A stretch of 64,000 nucleotides of DNA from Neofusicoccum parvum (taxonomy: Eukaryota > Ascomycota > Dothideomycetes > Botryosphaeriales > Botryosphaeriaceae). Position numbers and translations under genes: made by a program. The number at the start of each line of letters is the position of its first letter. Position 1 is the first letter of the stretch. Under the pieces are notes generated by a model. The model saw only the letters and a program-made list of their open reading frames with translations. It did not search any database and was not told the origin of the DNA. Below are positions 44,268 through 56,143 of the stretch, piece by piece. Location: NCBI GenBank assembly GCA_020912385.1, contig CP087210.1, positions 1,426,001 through 1,490,000 of the forward strand. Reading direction: 5' to 3'.

Positions 44268-45847
44268 GGTGTCGAGCTCGTTTCTCAAGTGTCTTTTAGT
44301 GTTCGGGTAGATAGACTGTGCTGGAACATGATCCAGACGCTCAAAGAGGGTTTGTGCAAGCCGTTGGCAATCAGGAGAAAAGCAATGTTGACAAGCAATC
44401 TTCAGGGTTGCGACGCCGGGGATTAAAGAAGCGCCACTACGTCATAGTTCAAACCTGGCCTGGAACCAGGATGATCGACGCGCGCCACGCTGCGCCTCGG
44501 CTGCCCCTGTTCAACACCACAGAACTATCACAGCCTGCAGCGTTCGCTTTGGCCTCAGTTCGGAATTGCTGTTGAATATCCTGTGTTGCCTTCTCGGTCA
44601 GCCAGCTCATCCGCCTTAGTGCATATGCATTGGCCAGGCACCTCTGCCCGTCGCTCAGACTATCACCTTGAGACAGCAACGGACTTCCAGAAAGATCCAG
44701 CCACTGTGATACTGTTCTGTGTTAGAAGCAGTCATGGTCATGCAAAAGTGTAGTTGATGGGTATGGCGCTCCGCACAACCACCCAGACACGCCGTAACTC
44801 CCGATCCTCGGCTCGGTTTCTAGCTTCCTTTCCGGCTTCCTTTCCACTCGGATCAGCCTCCGCTTCCATTCGCGCCTTCTTTCCTTGTCCTTTCCCGCCT
44901 GAACAAGCACTATCCCCTCCATAAAGCGCTGCATAGCACTTTTTGCTTATATCCACAGGCTGCTTGTAGCCGCTAGAGAGGACAGGTCTGAGTTTGTTGC
45001 AAAAAGCCGGCTTCTCAGTTTTGCCGATTCAAACCACATCCTCTTCTCGTTTGACCTTCCACGTCGAATTGTCCATGAGTTACGCCACGCACCTCTTCGC
45101 TAAGCAGGAATATGTCTCTCGGATCGAAGCGGGTATTGTAGCCGGCCCTTTGACCATCCTGACGACGCAGGCCTATCTGGTCCTGTGGAGAGCTTTGTAA
45201 GCCACTCCTCGCCATATTAGGAAATTTAATCGTGCGGGTTGTGCCCAGACTTCATACCAATTTAGGGTGCAATCACGCGAGCACCGCCGCCACATAGTGT
45301 TTGCACGGCCCTCGAAACATGTGAACTTAGCAAGCCAGCGGGCATGGACGAAACATGTCGGCAAAGCGTTCCCCGGAAGTCGGAGACGGGCTGGCATTAA
45401 ACACGGGTCGTGTGTTTGGACAGGCGTCGGAGGGGCTGCATCGGGAGCTGGGCGGAGGCCGACAACGGCGAGCCGCGGGAAGCCGGCGGAGGCGGGAGCG
45501 AGCGGGCTGGATGAGGGGTCTGTCGGCGGAGTGCGGAAGACAGCGCAGCCAAGTCTGAAAGCAGCAATGACTCGGCCTCGAATAAGCTCCACCATGCTGG
45601 ACCTCCGCCGTGCCTCCTCTTTCTCCTCCGCACCGCTTCCCTTTGCCCTTGCGCCGACCGCTTTCGCCGCCGTTCTGCGCGCTGACAAAAGCGTGACGCC
45701 GGCTCTCATAAGCAGCGACTCCGAGGGAGGGCCGTGCCTGGATTACAACATCGTCGAGACCGCCCCGCCAAAATATCTCTGACGGCCGCATATCTGTACA
45801 TTCCGAAGCCGCGCCGGACTCGCTCCTGCCCGCACCTCGACAGCGCC
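44268..45847. other. Intergenic region between MCU and RIB3 starts
   Basis: 1.6 kb between divergent genes. Short frames occur (45073-45200 plus strand, 45173-45709 minus strand), none recognised. It presumably holds both promoters. Confidence 0.4.
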
Positions 45848-46692
45848 ATGGCGACCACTGCAGCCGCTGCGCCCGCCGTCAATGGCACCGCTGCCCACCC
45901 CGCCTTCGACTCCATTCCGGACGTGATAGCAGCATTCGGTGCGCCCTCCTCTTCACACCACCCCCCTCCCTGCGCCAGCCCTCCTCGCCCCGCTCTCCCG
46001 GTGCGCAGCAGCTGACCCTCGCGCGCGCATGCGCGCTCCCGCCCACAGGCCGCGGCGAATTCGTCATCGTGCTCGACTCGCCGTCGCGCGAAAACGAGGG
46101 CGACCTCATCATCGCCGCGTCGGCCTTCACGCCGGCCAAGGCGTCCTTCATGATCCGGTACACGTCCGGCTACATCTGCGCCCCGCTCACCGCGGCGCGC
46201 GCCAAGGCGCTCGCGCTGCCGCAGATGGTGGTCGACAACGCGGACCCGAACCGCACCGCCTACGCCGTGTCCGTCGACGCCTCGACCGCCCACGGCATCT
46301 CCACCGGCATCTCCGCCAACGACCGCAGCGTGACGTGCCGCCTGCTCGCCGACGGGAACACCAGGGCCGACGACTTCAGGCGGCCCGGCCACATCCTGCC
46401 GCTGCAGGCGAGGGACGGCGGCGTCAGGCAGAGGCGCGGGCACACCGAGGCGGCCACCGAGCTGTGCCGCCTGGCGAAGCTGCCGGAGGTCGGCGTCATC
46501 TGCGAGCTCATCACGGATGGCGAGGAGGTGGAGGGCGTGGCGGAGCGCGTGGGCGGCGGCATGATGAGAAGAGACGATTGCCTGGCCTTTGGCAAGAGGT
46601 TCGGCATCAAGGTCTGCACCATTGAAGACATGGTGCGTTACGTGGAAGACACAGAGGGCAGGCTGGAGGGTGTTGTGGGCGTCGACTACTGA
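45848..46692 (+). CDS. RIB3: 3,4-dihydroxy-2-butanone 4-phosphate synthase
   Basis: Converts ribulose 5-phosphate to 3,4-dihydroxy-2-butanone 4-phosphate and formate, the four-carbon precursor of riboflavin. Exons are 45848-45938 and 46049-46692 with a 110-nt intron; the product is 244 aa. Active-site motifs are clear: the acidic loop SRENEGDLI, then YTSGYICAPLTAARAKALAL, RTAYAVSVDASTAHGISTGI, the loop RRPGHILPLQARDGGVRQRR and GHTEAATELCRLA, ending with FGKRFGIKVCTIEDMVRY. It is a stand-alone RibB-type enzyme with no GTP cyclohydrolase II domain fused. A long open frame on the opposite strand (45706-46785) is a shadow. The N-terminal Ala-rich 20 residues are less conserved; the ATG at 45848 is the only reasonable start. 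Confidence 0.95.
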
Positions 46693-48537
46693 GGTGTCTT
46701 GCACGTGTGGTGGGGAGTTTGGAGACCCGGCCGGGGCTGCCCTCTGGCTCCACTGTACAGCTTCCGGATCTCCTTGCACAGACAATGGCCCTCCTCGATG
46801 ACTTGATGGATGCTGCTGATATCGCCAAGAGCTTCTTCATTTTCCTTTTCTCAGTCATTCGTCATGTCCGTAATTCTTTTTTTGATATCTTCCGCCTTGT
46901 CGCCGCCATCTTCGTCATCAGCCACCCCGCCCCGTCGTTGGCGCGTGGGAGTTGCTTTTAAAGGCACGAGAAAGATACGAGAAATCAGCCGAGATGTAAG
47001 ACGTCGGAGATTTGCTGTCAAGGATACCGCCCATTGGAGTTCCTTGTTGGAGTGTAAGAGTACCCAAAATTTATAGACAAAAGCCTGCGAAGGGAATTCA
47101 ACTCAGTCAGCTTAAAACACAATAGCATTTCTAAACCCCTATCCCTGCTCTCATTAATCTCAACAAGGCGCTCCATCCAACCAATCTCAGCATGGTCCTC
47201 CATTCTCTCTACCTAATTCGCACCTTATAACCCATCACACCTAAGCCCGACCCCAAAACACAGCCACTAAGGCAGAATCCCTAACCGCCACGCCCCCGGT
47301 CCCAGTCATATTGCGCCACACCCAAAAAACAAGGACAGGCCATTGCGAGCCGTCAAACAACAGCCCTGCAACCCTGAACAGATCATCGTAACACAAACCC
47401 ACTCCTCCCCCCGAATCCCGCACGTGTCTCACACGCCACCCACTCAGCGCCACGGCGCCCACCCGCAACGTCGCACAACAAAGGCCCAAGCAGCTTCCCG
47501 GCGAGGTTCGCAGATCGGGACGGCGGCGGCCAAGGCCAAGGCACGCGCTCACTCAGCCGCGCCCCCCTCCCCCAAGGCACCGCCACCTCGTCCATGCGGG
47601 CCCGGTTCCGCTCGGCACGAGAACGGAGGGAAGCGCGCTGACAGGCACGGATCCCAGCCCCGCGTGGGAAGATCGCCCGCCTCGCCTCTGGGTCCGGCTG
47701 GCTAGCTGTGGGAAGGGGAGGGACGGTGGGTGGCACAACGGGGAACCCTAATGCAAGCCCTTCCCGTCGTCCACCACGGCTACCGCTACCGCTCTTGTCC
47801 GGCGGGTAGTGCGGCCGGTGACGCGCACGCACCCGTCTGGTGGCTCCGGAGCGCTGGGTTTTGGGTCCGGGTTTCCCGAGTGATGGATGGATCGTTCGGG
47901 CGGGTGGGCGCGCGGGAGAGCGTGGCTGAGGGATGTGCGATGCGATGCGCGTCATTTCATGCGTGCAAGGTGCGCGGCATATGCGGACGTGGAGGCGCAT
48001 GAACATGGCGCGAGTCGGCCGAGGGGAAGGGATGGGCGCGGTAAATTGTAAGTCAGGGGATGGCGTGTCGACGGGGGGCATCCCTCGTTCTTTGTTCCTT
48101 TTTTCCCTGCAGGGTTGAGCTGCAGGTGTTGGCATGGGCTGTGCAGTGAGGCTTGGGGAGGTTTGGGGGCTGTTGGTACGGGGAGCTTTAAAGTTGTGAT
48201 TACTTGGATTCTGGATTCTGTTGCTTTCGAAAGATTAAACTTGGCGATCTACAAATGCATTGGAAACAGGAGGATGGCTGTTTCTTCTTTACTTGCTCTA
48301 AATATGTACTTTTGCAAGATTGTGATGTATCATGCTTTAAAATCTCCAACCAGAAGATCCAGCATCTATACGTAGCAAGATAATGAATCGATTGATGAAA
48401 AACATTAATGTGTATTCACAGTAAACAGGAAATTACAATAATCCTATGCAGATCTTTTCTGTGCAACTCCGACCCAGAACATTGATGCATTTGAAGGAAT
48501 GACAAAGGAAATGAAAAATGAGAGAACTCTTCATCGC
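46693..48537. other. Convergent intergenic region, RIB3 and laccase
   Basis: 1.8 kb, GC-rich between about 47.4 and 48.1 kb and AT-rich from about 48.2 to 48.5 kb. Open frames on the minus strand (for example 47383-48135) are Pro/Arg-rich and unrecognised. No repeat of note. Confidence 0.4.
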
Positions 48538-50593
48538 TCAAAGGCCGGAATCTTGCTTGGGGTAGACAGTCGTGTCCCAGTACTTGTCCCAGTTTGAGCA
48601 AGTTGTCTGCCAATCAGAGCCGGGAAGGTTGATCTTGTCCTTGCCCTCAAGGAATTGAACTCCGAGACCTTCACTGATGTGCCAAGCCTGCAGGAATCAC
48701 CGCGTCAGCACTGTGCACAACGATACCAAGAAATGGACTCAAAAACTTACGATATGGCAATGCATGAGCCAGGCTCCGGGGTTGTCAGTCGGGAAGGCAA
48801 TTGCTAGCCAGCCGCCACCAGGAAGCAGTGAAACGTCACGCCGAGTGGGGTTGGCCCAGTTCAACGTGGCGGGCGAGGTATTGATGTCGAAGACGCCAGA
48901 GCCCTTTCCGAGAATGTAGAAGTCGTGACCTGAGTGACACCGTTAGTCTCATTGCATGTGAGATTGGATGCTGTGCGAACATACCGTGCAAGTGAATTGG
49001 GTGAGGGATCGGAGGGGTACCCGGTGTCTCTTGAATGATCCAGTACGTCCACTATATTGATGGTCAGCTGAATTCACTTGCGATGGAAGGGCCGAAGAAA
49101 CTTACAATACCCTCCGTGGGCAGCTCAATCAGGTTGTAAACATGAGGATAGCTGGTATTTTTGTCAATGACATACTGCAGGGTTGGCTTCTCCCAATCAA
49201 TGTCGATAGCAGTCATGTTGATACCCCAGAATACGATGTTCTGCTGATTGGTTGAGACGTTGGCCTTTGTCAAATCGACGCTAAGACTCTTCACTTGGCT
49301 CAAGAAAGTAGTGTTGGGGACGGTGTTCGGAACGAAAGGCGTGGGAAGAGGCTCGGTGCAATCGCCGGGCACGGTAACAGCAGAGTCCGCGGGATCACCA
49401 GAAGGGGCACCAACATAGCTAAAAACACCACGGCCACGGTAGTTGTTAGCGCTAGCACATGCAGTGGCGACCTCAGCGCGGAACCAGTAGTTGCCGACAG
49501 CCTGGTTCGTCGTGAAGATAACGTCGTAGCGTTGGCCAATCGCCAGGAGAAGCCAGGTGGTATTCCAGGGCACGCTCGGGACGAAGTCGGAAGTAATGAC
49601 CTGGAAAGGGTGACCGTCGAGCGACACACGGATGTTGTTATCAACGGAGGTGTTGATGATACGCAGGCGGTACTTCGTATTGGGTTTGAGTCCTGTAACC
49701 CTGCTGTATTGGCCAGCAGAGCCGTCCGGCGACTTCATGGTTCCGTTGACAAGAATAGTGTCGCCGGGAGGACCAGGCCTCCCCTGCTGGAGAGCCACGT
49801 CAAAGTTGTCTTCGACCTGGAAAGCAGTGCTGTAGTACCAGTCGGTGACTGTGTAGGTGCCAAGATCCTCATCGTAGTTTGCGGAGGCAGGTCCATTGAT
49901 GATCAATTGACCGACGGCGCCGTCGCCGTACTGAGAGGAGAAGTGGCTATGGAACCAAGTCGTGCCGAATTGGGTAGCCTGGAATTTGTATGTCTTCGTG
50001 TCTCCGGGTGCAAGGGGGCATTCAGTAATTCCGTTGACGCCGTCTTGAGTGGTTGAGCCCAGCTGACGGACGCCGTGCCAGTGGACACTGGTACCATTGT
50101 ACTGCATCTTGTTGGTGATGGTAACCGAGATGTAGTCACCCCAGTTGGCATAAAGTGTCGGACCGGGAATCTTGTTGTTGAACATCAAGCATGGGCGGCC
50201 TGGGCCTCCATCAGGGCTGCAGGTGGAGTTTGTGATAGTCAAACTGTACTGTTGTGCTCATGTCAGCAAATGCATCGGCGTCCAAAAAGAGCATTGGCTT
50301 ACCGAAACGGTTCGGCCCGTGGTGGGCCATTTGGCGTCAAAGTCGGTTACAATGGAATAGCCGTTCGACCAGCAGTTCCTGCTCTTCGGGCCGTTCGTAC
50401 ACGCCGAGTCGGCAACTCTGGTAGACGTGCTGGTTGCAGAGGTGGTCTTCGAGGTGGCCTGGCGCACAACCATGCCGTTGCCAGCATGTCCGCCCTCGCC
50501 CCAGAGGATTCTGTCGAATGGGATGTTTGAGTTGGCGGATGCCTGGGCAGCACATGCCGTGAGCCAGGCTACGGCGAGGCTTGTGACACGCAT
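48538..50593 (-). CDS. Laccase (secreted multicopper oxidase)
   Basis: Oxidises phenolic substrates with reduction of O2 to water; secreted. Exons are 50593-50303, 50248-49106, 49051-48985, 48929-48751 and 48687-48538; introns are 54, 54, 55 and 63 nt, and the product is 609 aa. After a signal peptide (MRVTSLAVAWLTACAAQASA) comes an unusual Ser/Thr-rich pro-region, then three cupredoxin domains. Copper ligands are present in all four motifs: HWHG (about H153), FHSHFSSQ, HPIHLHGHDF (split by intron 3) and HCHIAWH (about 557-563, split by intron 4). The C-terminus ends in DSGL, the conserved ascomycete laccase end that plugs the solvent channel. Many N-X-T/S sites suggest heavy glycosylation. 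A TATA-like element on its strand lies about 155 nt upstream. Confidence 0.96.
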
Positions 50594-50746
50594 GGTGAGA
50601 GAAGAATTGAGCAAGTTTCCAGGGAAAAAATCCCAGGGAGAAACGAAAGCACCTAGTACAGTGCAAGGAAAGAAAAGGCTCCGAAGCTGATACCCTGAAA
50701 GTGCTCGATGCTCTGGATGTAGATATTGACAAGAACACGGCGCAAC

Positions 50747-50753
50747 ATATATA
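50747..50753 (-). promoter_or_regulatory. TATA-like element of the laccase gene
   Basis: TATATAT-type sequence on the laccase strand, 154-160 nt upstream of its start codon, a plausible distance with a typical fungal 5' leader. Confidence 0.45.
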
Positions 50754-52165
50754 CTGCATGAACAGAGAGTCCAGATAGCGGCAGACATCGAATCAGAGCC
50801 ACGGGCACACGCAGCTGAGCGCCCGAGCCGTGTTCCTCAGCCCATGAGGCTAACATGGATGGGCGATTGATTCGAAACAGATTAGGTTGACGGAAGGAGC
50901 CATCCTCGGCGGCAGCACACACACAAGCACGGGTTGCGGAGATGATCGTCAGCGCAAGGATTGAGCGGAGGTCGGGGAAGATTAGTGGACGGCGAAGGCT
51001 AAGCATTCTGTAGTGGCCGCTAGGCGAAGAATTGATTCCCGAAAGTGGAAACTGTCGGGTCTAGGAGCAGGTAGGGCAATGGCGTGGCGTTACAGCTGTC
51101 AGACGTGTGGCTCCGCATGCCTGCACATCTGGGGAGCAGTGATGGGTTGCTGGCGGCGCAGACGAGGCTAGCGCGTTAGCTGTCGGCGAACAGGACGGGT
51201 CCCCAAGATGTGGCTTTGGTAGCCGCTCCCTGGCCCACCGTTCGGCGCGCGCAGGCCGTGACGGACGACGACGCGCGCTGGCCATGGCGGTACCTGTCGC
51301 GGCGGGGCGCGCCACAGCTGGGAGTCCCGAGAGGCGGGCACGCAGCGCCTCGACGACGCGCTGAGCAACAGAGGGCGGGTGGCACAGCAGCAGCGTGCGG
51401 GCAGGGCCGTGGCGGACGGACACATGCAGGCGTCAGGAGGCTTGGCTCGGAGCGCGCATGCATGGGTGGAAATTGGCAGGGCTCAGGCCGCGAGCCTCAC
51501 CAGGCGATGCTGCATGCTGCACGCTGGCGAGACGGCGGCGGCGAGCCGGTGTTGACGGTCGACTGTTGACGGCGCGAGGCCGGCAGGGCGGGAGGCAGTG
51601 GCAGCAGCAGCGAGGGTCCGAGGCCCGGGCGGGACGGCAGATCCATCGTCGCGCCTCCAGAAATGGCTCCATCGCGCGCCGCGCCTGCGACAAGTCCACG
51701 GCCCACACCCGCCCGGCGAGTCGGCGTCGGCATCGGCCCAAGGCCTGACGCTTCGCCCACCGGACCGCTGCTCGTATGCCTTCACGCCACACCTCCGCCT
51801 CGCTTCTGCGCACCCCGGCCGCTGCGTCCAACACCACCGCGCCTGCGCAAGCCAGCGTCAGCCCTAGGAACTGCTGACCCCCGAGCGTCTCCAATGATCG
51901 CCACCCGCCGAAACGCGACCCCAGACGCTGGATTGACGTCCAGAAACACCTGGCGCGCCTCTGCCCGCGTGCTTGCTTGAGGGAGCAGCAGAGGCAGCAG
52001 CACCCGCGCTGCTAAACTTAGCACGGTGCGACGAACCGGCCGCCTCCCGCGCCCGCTTGGTTCGTAGCCATGCGGCCATGCGGGTCATGCAGGTCCATGA
52101 GCAAATCGCGCGTTTCCAGCTGCCGCACGCCTGGCTCCCCGCCCACAAAGTCCGAAAGCCGATGC

Positions 52166-52197
52166 GAGGTAGCGAGGTAGCGAGGTAGCGAGGTAGC
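52166..52197. repeat. 8-bp tandem repeat (gaggtagc x4)
   Basis: Four perfect head-to-tail copies of gaggtagc in the laccase upstream region. Confidence 0.9.
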
Positions 52198-53152
52198 AGT
52201 CGCTTGCTCGAGCCTCTACTGCTAGTCGCAGAGCCGTCGACCGCTCGGAGCCATCCCGATCACCCACTAGGCCCACTGCGGCCTCTGCGGAATCTGCAAG
52301 ATACGGGTGCCCCTGTCGGTCGCTCGCCGTGGCCAACGGTGCTGCTGCAAGCCTCACCCCGGCCAGCCCATGCCGTCACGCCGTCAGCATCGTCAATCGA
52401 TTGCTCATGTCAGACCGCCGCCTGAGAATCATCTGCCAGAATCCTGCTAGCTGCTGCCTTGTACAGGTCGATTCTGGCCGCGGAGGTATTTCCACGCCTC
52501 GCAAGGCCCGGACCCTGCACGTCCTGCATCGACCATTTTCTCCATGCACTCGTCGTGCCCGCTCGAGCGCGTCATGGCGAGCGGATACCGGCCGGGCTAA
52601 TGCTCGATCCTCCGGTAGGCTTTATCATGGCTTCAAACGCCTGCGCCACCGCGCTCCGCTCTGACGGGCGTGGTTGGTGGCTTTCTTGCTGGCCCGCAGC
52701 ATGCGTCCGGGTTGCGAGATTTCTATATTCGGACATGCTCGTTGAGCCTCTCGCCGCGGCCTGCCCGCGCTCGGCATTCCCAATTCTCTCAGCCATGCCA
52801 CCCGCACGGCACGCGCATCCCTGGCACCGCCTAACCACTGGACAAGTCAGCATGTGGGCTTTCCAAGAACCCGTATCAGCTCCGCCTTAGACGTCGGCTC
52901 GTAACGTGGTTCTCGATGCCAGCTCCAGTCGGGCGCTTTTGGGCTTGGCTAGGTGCCTGAATGCACAGCCGTGGTTTCCATTACTATCGACCCCGGCTTC
53001 TCCGACCATATGCTTGCTCGCTGTTGGTCGTTTCGAGATAAAAGCACCCCCGGTCCCGGCCATCTCACTACTTGTCCCTTTGCCCACCAGTCTTCTTGCA
53101 TTCTACTTGCCTTCATACACTGAAGCCTTTGTATACCTTTCCATACTTTACC

Positions 53153-54622
53153 ATGTCTCGCCTTTTTTCTTTGGCCGCCGCTCTGAGCTTCATTGCTCAC
53201 GGTGTATCGGCAGATGACTCGGACCTGATTGGCAACTGCTTCTCGTACGGCATGGACTTTCAGGGAGGTGGGGAGTACTTCCAGAACGTCAACTCCCAGG
53301 ATCCCTTCACCTTTGTGCAGGAATTTGAAGGTAATGCCTGCACTGTCACAACCGCATTCGCAGGTGCTAATGCAAATGCCCAGGCTGCCAGAATGACAAC
53401 GCCACGAACGTCCTGGTTGATCCCAACGGAGATCAGGACATTTGCACCCCGACACCCATGCAGCCTGACGACGCTGATCAGCTGTCGACATGGTACGTGA
53501 TCAGAGATACCTGCACCGCTTCACAGCCCGCTAACCCAATTTAGCCCCATTTTGAAGAGTCAACTCTGGTCTGGAGCCTGGTCTATTCTCATCATGAGTA
53601 ACAACGGCAAGAGTGGCGCGCCCATTGCCTACCAGAGAGACTTCCAATTGGACGTTGGACCTCAGATTACAACGACGGTTACTCCTACCATAACGATTAC
53701 CTCCACCATAACGCCGATTGTCAACGTGACCACAACGACCGTGAACACCGAGACCACCACTCTTCCGACCCCAACCACCACTGTGCCTAGTATGACTCTT
53801 CAGAAGACCAAGACAGTCATTCCTCCTGCGGTCACCACCACCAAGAGTATCAACCTCGCCACCATCACCATCCCCAAAGTCTCCGTTTCAGTCACCAAGA
53901 TCGTGAAGACCACGACCGCCTCCTGCCATCTGCCGAGGCGCCAGCCAACGATTGACCCCTGGATCCAGATCTGGCCAACCATCCCTGCCGCTCAGTCAAT
54001 CGTTGCCTCTGCTGCCTCCGTCGCAGGCGTTGCTGCACCCACTGAGACGGCTCCGCCGTCTGCCAAGTTCCGCGTGGTGCGCGATCCGCTTGGTGCACTT
54101 GAGGCAAACCGCGAGAAGTGGCTTCAGGAACGTGCGGAGCGCCTGCAGGGTGCTGCTGGCATGGCCAAGCGCGCTCCTGACGCACAGCCGTTGACCGTGA
54201 CCGAGCAGTCCACCAGCAACTGGGTGACCAGCACGGCTGTTGCCACTACCACCCCGGTAACCAACACTGTAGTTGGTAAGTTGAGATCTTTTCCTACGGA
54301 CTAAGGTGATGTTGGGCTAACAATTTGGCAATAGCTACTACAACTACCACCACCACTATCACCCCTGCGGCGATCACCGTCATGAGCGGCAAGACTTACC
54401 TCCCTCCGGCAACCACGACCCTGCCTACGCAGACCAAGACACGCACTATCTTCGGTGTTGCCAAGGTCACCACCACGAGGGTGCAGACATTCTCGTATGT
54501 TTTCCTTCAAACAACAAACAAATGGCAAATACTAATTGTTTCTCAGCGTCACCGTCACCACTACCGTCTCTTCCGCTCCTTCCAAGACTGCTTGTCGCCG
54601 GCAGGGAGGGATCTACTGGTAG
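53153..54622 (+). CDS. Secreted Thr/Val-rich protein with dibasic sites, unknown family
   Basis: Exons are 53153-53330, 53384-53492, 53545-54275, 54335-54494 and 54547-54622; introns are 53, 52, 59 and 52 nt, and the product is 417 aa. A signal peptide ends near HGVSADD (about residue 20). The first 130 residues form a Cys-containing globular part (IGNCFSYGMDFQGGGEYF, GCQNDNATN, DICTPTPMQP, LSTCPILKSQLWSGAWSILI). A Thr/Val stalk follows (TTTVTPTITITSTITPIVNV and similar), like O-glycosylated wall stalks. Dibasic Kex2-like sites occur after LPRR, after MAKR and after CRR near the C-terminus (QGGIYW end). There is no GPI signal. It might be a wall protein or a processed precursor. I do not recognise the family. 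Confidence 0.8.
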
Positions 54623-55137
54623 ACACTGTGATGCTCTTAATGTATAGTCCAAAAGAGTATTGAAGTCTTTTCTTTCTTTTCGTCTCACTTCCATCTAACG
54701 GTCTCTACTGATGACGCATACGCTCGAGGAATTGAGTGCAGGTGTTCCGGAAAATAATGGTTAATTTGATTTTTATAAGTATCTTTGCCTCGGGACTTTA
54801 GTTTCAGCCGAGACAATAAAAACTCCAGAACGCATTTGGAGGCATTTTGTACATAATTCTGCACGCCATCCCTCCGGGTACGGCCATAGACCCCAGAACA
54901 AGACATAATTGAAACCGCAACACGCCTCTTACCAACTGCAAAAAGTGGCTGCCAAAGTCACCTCGTAATTCTGGGCCAGGGCTCCGAAAGCCTTGCAACA
55001 GTAATGTCGGCGTGCGTGAAAATTAGACTCTAGACTTCGGACATAAATAAAATCCGGAAAAACGTCATCATTCCACCCCTCTAGTCCGTGCCCTCGCTCG
55101 TTCCATCGACGGTTTGAAACCAAAATACGAGCATGTG

Positions 55138-55258
55138 GTTAGTTCGTGAAGCAAGCATTGCAACAAGTTCACGTGTGGGTAGTTGAAGCATTTGTCCGGA
55201 CACAAATGTGCAGAGATAAAATTGCCAAAGCCATCCGTATGAATGCTTCAACTACCCA
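55138..55258. repeat. Hairpin-forming repeat, copy A
   Basis: Begins gttagttcgtgaagcaagc and contains a perfect 17-nt inverted repeat: left arm tgggtagttgaagcatt (55176-55192), right arm aatgcttcaactaccca (55242-55258), with a 49-nt spacer. An inner near-palindrome lies at 55189-55208. Confidence 0.8.
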
Positions 55259-55706
55259 GGAAGGTATACATATTCTAATCCCATTGAATTGCCCTCGCAG
55301 ACTATGCCAGAGCACGCATCGCTATGAACGACGGTGCGACGACGCCACAAAAGGGTCTGGGGGCGTTGCCTATTTTAGCGCCGACCCGTCCAAAAATAAA
55401 CGATGGCCACCCGGGTACCCAGGAAATCGGGCCAGCTGCTTAGGAGCCGTTCGGTTCTCCTCTGTACCGGTACAGTAGTATACGATCCCTTCCAAATAGC
55501 TGGGTGGGGCGCGAGTGTCGAACCTGGTTGACGTCCGTGCCGACAGGTCGGTTACGAGTACAATCCATGTGCCGATCCGTTGCGCCTCACTCAGATATTC
55601 AGCTGCAGTGCGGCTGAAGACGCCACTACCGGGTTTTTGGGATACTTGTGCTGATACTAGTGCTCAAAATGTGCACTTGGGGTTGTGTGCATGCACTGGA
55701 TATGTA

Positions 55707-55828
55707 GTCAGCTCGTGGAGCATTGCACCAAAACCGTGCCCTTCGTACATGGGCAATTGAAGCATTCGTCCGGACGCGAATGTGAAATGCAAGGAATATT
55801 AAATCCATACAGACGAATACTTTAGCGG
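55707..55828. repeat. Hairpin-forming repeat, copy B (diverged)
   Basis: Aligns with copy A along its length: gtcagctcgtggag..cattgcacca, then gggcaattgaagcattcg and gtccggacgcgaatg. The inner near-palindrome (55763-55782) is kept with paired changes. The outer arm is degraded. Confidence 0.7.
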
Positions 55829-56089
55829 CTCATGAAGGTAGGCACATGTTGCAATACTATTCGAGCCGTCCTCGTGTGTACATGCATACGAACTGGCTCA
55901 GACTGGAGAGCCGCATTGAACGAGCGTCAAGGGCGAACGGAAAGCTTTGTGAAAATGTGTCTTTGGTAAAAGAGCGTCAGAACGCGAGGTGGTATAGAGC
56001 ATTAATGAAGGGCGTACAATCAGTCTCCCTCTACCGAGGAAAGCAACCCAGCCGCCAAAATCGGTCCAAGCCTAACACTCCCAGGTAGG

Positions 56090-56143
56090 TGGTCAGTTCG
56101 TGAAGTATTGCAACAAGAACATGCCCATGAAGGTAGGGAAGTG
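56090..56143. repeat. Hairpin-forming repeat, copy C (partial)
   Basis: Matches the first part of copies A and B (ggtcagttcgtgaagtattg, then caacaagaacatgccc). A short inverted match (gcacatgttgcaatact, about 55842-55858) lies 250 nt to its left. Confidence 0.65.

Larger units (their letters stand above)
50594..53152. promoter_or_regulatory. Long divergent intergenic region, laccase and secreted Thr-rich protein
   Basis: 2.56 kb between two genes for secreted proteins. A TATA-like element is at 50747-50753 for the laccase, and a gataaaag box near 53036 may serve the other gene. The GC-rich middle (about 51.1-52.9 kb) has many overlapping open frames on both strands with no family resemblance. 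An 8-bp tandem repeat is at 52166-52197. The length is large for a simple promoter pair. Confidence 0.45.

Noticed and set aside
45706..46785. 359-codon open frame antisense to RIB3
   Set aside because: RIB3 on the other strand has all catalytic motifs; the antisense frame has none.
49295..50056. 253-codon open frame antisense to the laccase
   Set aside because: Lies fully inside a strongly supported laccase exon; no similarity recognised.
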